A stretch of DNA of 64,000 bases, taken from Chloroflexota bacterium. Lineage in GTDB: Bacteria; Chloroflexota; Dehalococcoidia; Dehalococcoidales; JACQON01. Shown here in pieces: positions 61,776 to 64,000 of this stretch (the first letter of the stretch is position 1; each line of letters starts with the position of its first letter). Position numbers and translations under genes: made by a program. The notes under the pieces are model-generated. The model was not told the DNA's origin. It ran no database searches and saw nothing but the letters and a program-made list of their open reading frames with translations. The DNA lies in assembly GCA_016202545.1 (NCBI GenBank), contig JACQON010000013.1:1-64000 (forward strand), given 5' to 3'.

Positions 61776-64000
61776 TTATTCCCCAACTTTCAGCCACAGC
61801 CTTTCGCCGTCGGTGATGAATTCTATCGTGCCTTGCAGGTCAGTCCGGTAGATATTTTCATCACCTACCTTCAGCCGCAGGCGCTCCATCACATCATCGC
61901 GAGGATGGCCAAAGGGGTTATCCGCACCCACTGATATGACAGCTATCTGAGGACTCACCACGTCCAGGAACCCGGCGGCGGTGGAGGTATCCGAGCCGTG
62001 GTGGGCGACCTTAAGCACGGTGCTGTCCAGGGCGGCACGCCGGGCGATAAGCTCAAGCTCCGCCGGCCAGCCTATATCGGCGGTGAGCAGGAAGCTGACC
62101 CTGCCGGCGCTCACGCGCAGTACCACTGCATTATTATCGATGTCGGACTCGGTATCCTTGAGACGCGGCGCTTGAGGGTTAAGCACCTCTATCCCCACGC
62201 CCTCACTCAGGGCAATGCTCTGTCCGGCCCGGGCTACGGTGGAGTCGATGCCCTTCTCTTTGATAATGCTGAACCACTCGCCATAGGCTGACGACTCATA
62301 CTTCAAATCGGGGTAAAGCACCTGCGTGACACGATACCGCCGCAAGACCTCCACCAACCCAGTTAAATGGTCACTATGGGGATGAGTCAATATCACCAGT
62401 TCGATAGTCCTGTCCCAGAAAGGCATCTTGCTGCCCAGTCCCAGGCCTATCGCCTGCGGGCTGGGCCCGCCATCGACCAGGACTTGCTGATGTCCCCTGG
62501 AGATAAGGATGGCATCACCCTGGCCGACATCGAGGAAGCTCACGCGAAGCCTGCCATCGGGCATGGTGATGGCGGCAGATAACGCTAGAATAGCCGCCAG
62601 CAGCAGCGGCGGGATGACCCACTTCCTGGGCGCTCTGGAGACAAAGGCGGCGGTCTTATCTATCCCCGCCTTCAAAGCTCTGATGCCCGGCGTGCCCTGA
62701 CGCCAGCGGCTGCCGAGCCACAGAAGCGCAGCCAGGGCAGAGTAGTAGCCCAGCAGCAGTGGAGTGCCCACCGAGCCAACTTCAACGAAGGATAGCGGAA
62801 CGGCAGCGAAGCCGTTGACCACCCAGAGCAGGTATGACAAGAAAAGCCAGGCCATCCACGCCGCCACCTGGGCCACGGGCAATGCCACCAGCCCGATGCC
62901 GCCAGCCAAAGCCCCGGTGACGATGATGCCCGGCAGCGCAGGCAGGGCAAAGAAGTTGGCCGGTAGGCCAACCAGAGAGACGATGCCGAAGTAATGGGCA
63001 ACCACCGGCCAGACGGCGATAATTGCCGCCAGGGTGACGCTGAGGCTATTGGCGACGACATCGGCCATGGATGCTGCCGCTCCTTCCTCGCCCAGAACGG
63101 CAGCCACCGCCCTCTTGCCGCCAGCCTGCAAAGGGGGATAGACCAGCACCAGCCCGGCCATGGCCAGAAAGCTCAACTGAAAGGAGGCCGTCCACATCAC
63201 CTGAGGGCTGACGGCCACCATCGCCGCGGCAGCGAAGGCCAGAGCGGGGAGGGCACTGCGCTGCCTGCCCAGAAGCTCGGCAGCGAGGAACAGGCTGGCC
63301 ATAATCGCTCCCCTGACCACTGGCGGCTGCATTCCGCTGAGCAGGACATAAAACCAGATGCCACTCATGGCCAGCCAGACGTACAGGTAATGCCTCCGGC
63401 CGAAGAGCCATATCCCCATGCCGAGCAGCACGCCGGCCACGACGCCGAGGTGGAGGCCGGATATAGCCAGCAGATGGGCGGTGCCGGCGCGGGAGAAACT
63501 GTCTTTTACCGCCGGCGGAATATCGCCCCGGATGCCCAGGATGATGCCCTGCGCCAGCGCCGCCTGCGGCTCAGGCAGGATGCTGGCCAAGCTCCGGGAC
63601 AACCCATCCCTCAATGAGTAAACCCACTCCAGTGGCTTGAGGCCTTTCCCCCTGTCCACAACTTCAACCCGGGGATAGCTCATAATGAAGCGGACCCCCT
63701 GGCTCGCCAGGTAAGCGTGGTAATCAGAATCGGCTAGCTGAAGCGCTTCAAGCTTTCCCGTCGCCAGGAGCACGTCACCGTAGCTGTAAGTGGGATACCG
63801 GGGCACGAACAGCAGCGCCGCCCCCGACGCTTCCTGCCACTCCCCACCCACTCCTACCTCTTCGACCTCAAGGCGCAGGCGGACGACCTTATCGCCGACC
63901 TCAGGGGCGGCGCCGACCACGCCTCTGAGCTGCACCTCATGGCCGTTGTAGAAGCTCGGCCAGCTATTGTCGCCAGGAGGCGAGCTGTGCTGAACGCGGA
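61776..64000 (-). CDS. comEC: ComEC/Rec2-family competence channel, 5' end outside window
   Basis: At least 741 codons, running off the right edge: the frame stays open through 64000 with a ComEC-like N-terminal stretch (SFYNGHEVQLRGVV), so the GTG at 63935 is internal. The DUF4131 region comes first, then the Competence domain of many TM helices beginning with AGTAHLLAISGLHLGVVAG, then the C-terminal metallo-beta-lactamase domain (LTHPHSDHLTGL, LLTADIG, KVAHHGSDTS). It imports single-stranded DNA during natural transformation. Confidence 0.94.
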   Translation of the reverse strand, partial: RVQHSSPPGDNSWPSFYNGHEVQLRGVVGAAPEVGDKVVRLRLEVEEVGVGGEWQEASGAALLFVPRYPTYSYGDVLLATGKLEALQLADSDYHAYLASQGVRFIMSYPRVEVVDRGKGLKPLEWVYSLRDGLSRSLASILPEPQAALAQGIILGIRGDIPPAVKDSFSRAGTAHLLAISGLHLGVVAGVLLGMGIWLFGRRHYLYVWLAMSGIWFYVLLSGMQPPVVRGAIMASLFLAAELLGRQRSALPALAFAAAAMVAVSPQVMWTASFQLSFLAMAGLVLVYPPLQAGGKRAVAAVLGEEGAAASMADVVANSLSVTLAAIIAVWPVVAHYFGIVSLVGLPANFFALPALPGIIVTGALAGGIGLVALPVAQVAAWMAWLFLSYLLWVVNGFAAVPLSFVEVGSVGTPLLLGYYSALAALLWLGSRWRQGTPGIRALKAGIDKTAAFVSRAPRKWVIPPLLLAAILALSAAITMPDGRLRVSFLDVGQGDAILISRGHQQVLVDGGPSPQAIGLGLGSKMPFWDRTIELVILTHPHSDHLTGLVEVLRRYRVTQVLYPDLKYESSAYGEWFSIIKEKGIDSTVARAGQSIALSEGVGIEVLNPQAPRLKDTESDIDNNAVVLRVSAGRVSFLLTADIGWPAELELIARRAALDSTVLKVAHHGSDTSTAAGFLDVVSPQIAVISVGADNPFGHPRDDVMERLRLKVGDENIYRTDLQGTIEFITDGERLWLKVGE

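Overview
The window is a GC-rich bacterial chromosome segment from an anaerobe. The gene set (tungsten aldehyde ferredoxin oxidoreductase, MttB/corrinoid methyltransferase pair, TRAP transporter, FixABCX, selenocysteine machinery, many multihaem c-type cytochromes, proline/threonine-rich lipoprotein linkers) suggests an uncultured Chloroflexota/Dehalococcoidia-like sediment bacterium. That assignment is inference from gene content; there is no rRNA here. No reductive dehalogenase, CRISPR array, phage or intact insertion sequence was seen.

Layout. 0.3-2.6 kb: molybdenum hydroxylase large subunit. 2.8-8.3 kb: a sensor kinase with a CxxCH haem motif and its response regulator, then a small membrane protein, an 11-haem cytochrome and a membrane cytochrome b (respiratory module 1). 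8.4-14.9 kb: Fe-S protein and aldehyde ferredoxin oxidoreductase, divergent from an MttB-type methyltransferase, its corrinoid protein and a saccharopine-dehydrogenase-like enzyme. 15-18.3 kb: two acyl-CoA synthetases. 18.6-26 kb: selenocysteine island with tRNA-Sec, selB, selA and a selD that itself carries an in-frame UGA, interspersed with small genes. 25.9-26.2 kb: a probable stand-alone structured RNA with its own promoter and terminator. 26.5-30.1 kb: fixXCBA. 30.3-35.1 kb: a B12-binding radical SAM protein and a TRAP transporter. 35.1-38.4 kb: an RlmD-Maf fusion and an MFS transporter. 38.8-47.1 kb: DUF502 protein, an orphan response regulator and a cytochrome c maturation (System I) operon ccmEF-H-I-like-...-ABCD. 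47.1-52.2 kb: respiratory module 2 (diheme and pentahaem lipoproteins, NapC/NirT-like cytochrome, cytochrome b, 7-haem cytochrome). 52.9-56.4 kb: proB-orf-proA and rph. 56.6-64 kb: FMN dehydrogenase-like protein, CinA, radical SAM, metallo-hydrolase, DUF1284, DUF167 and DUF4349 proteins, and a truncated comEC.

How it fits together. The two cytochrome modules share homologous cytochrome b and C-terminally anchored multihaem subunits. They need the ccm operon beside module 2, and a haem-bearing two-component sensor precedes module 1. FixABCX, the Mo/W oxidoreductases and the acyl-CoA synthetases point to oxidation of organic acids or aldehydes, with electrons passing through ferredoxin, flavoprotein and quinone to extracytoplasmic cytochromes. 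Two families of short non-coding repeats (a ~210-230 bp MITE-like element with GAAAATA ends and a GAAGCAATCTC-type element) are scattered between operons.
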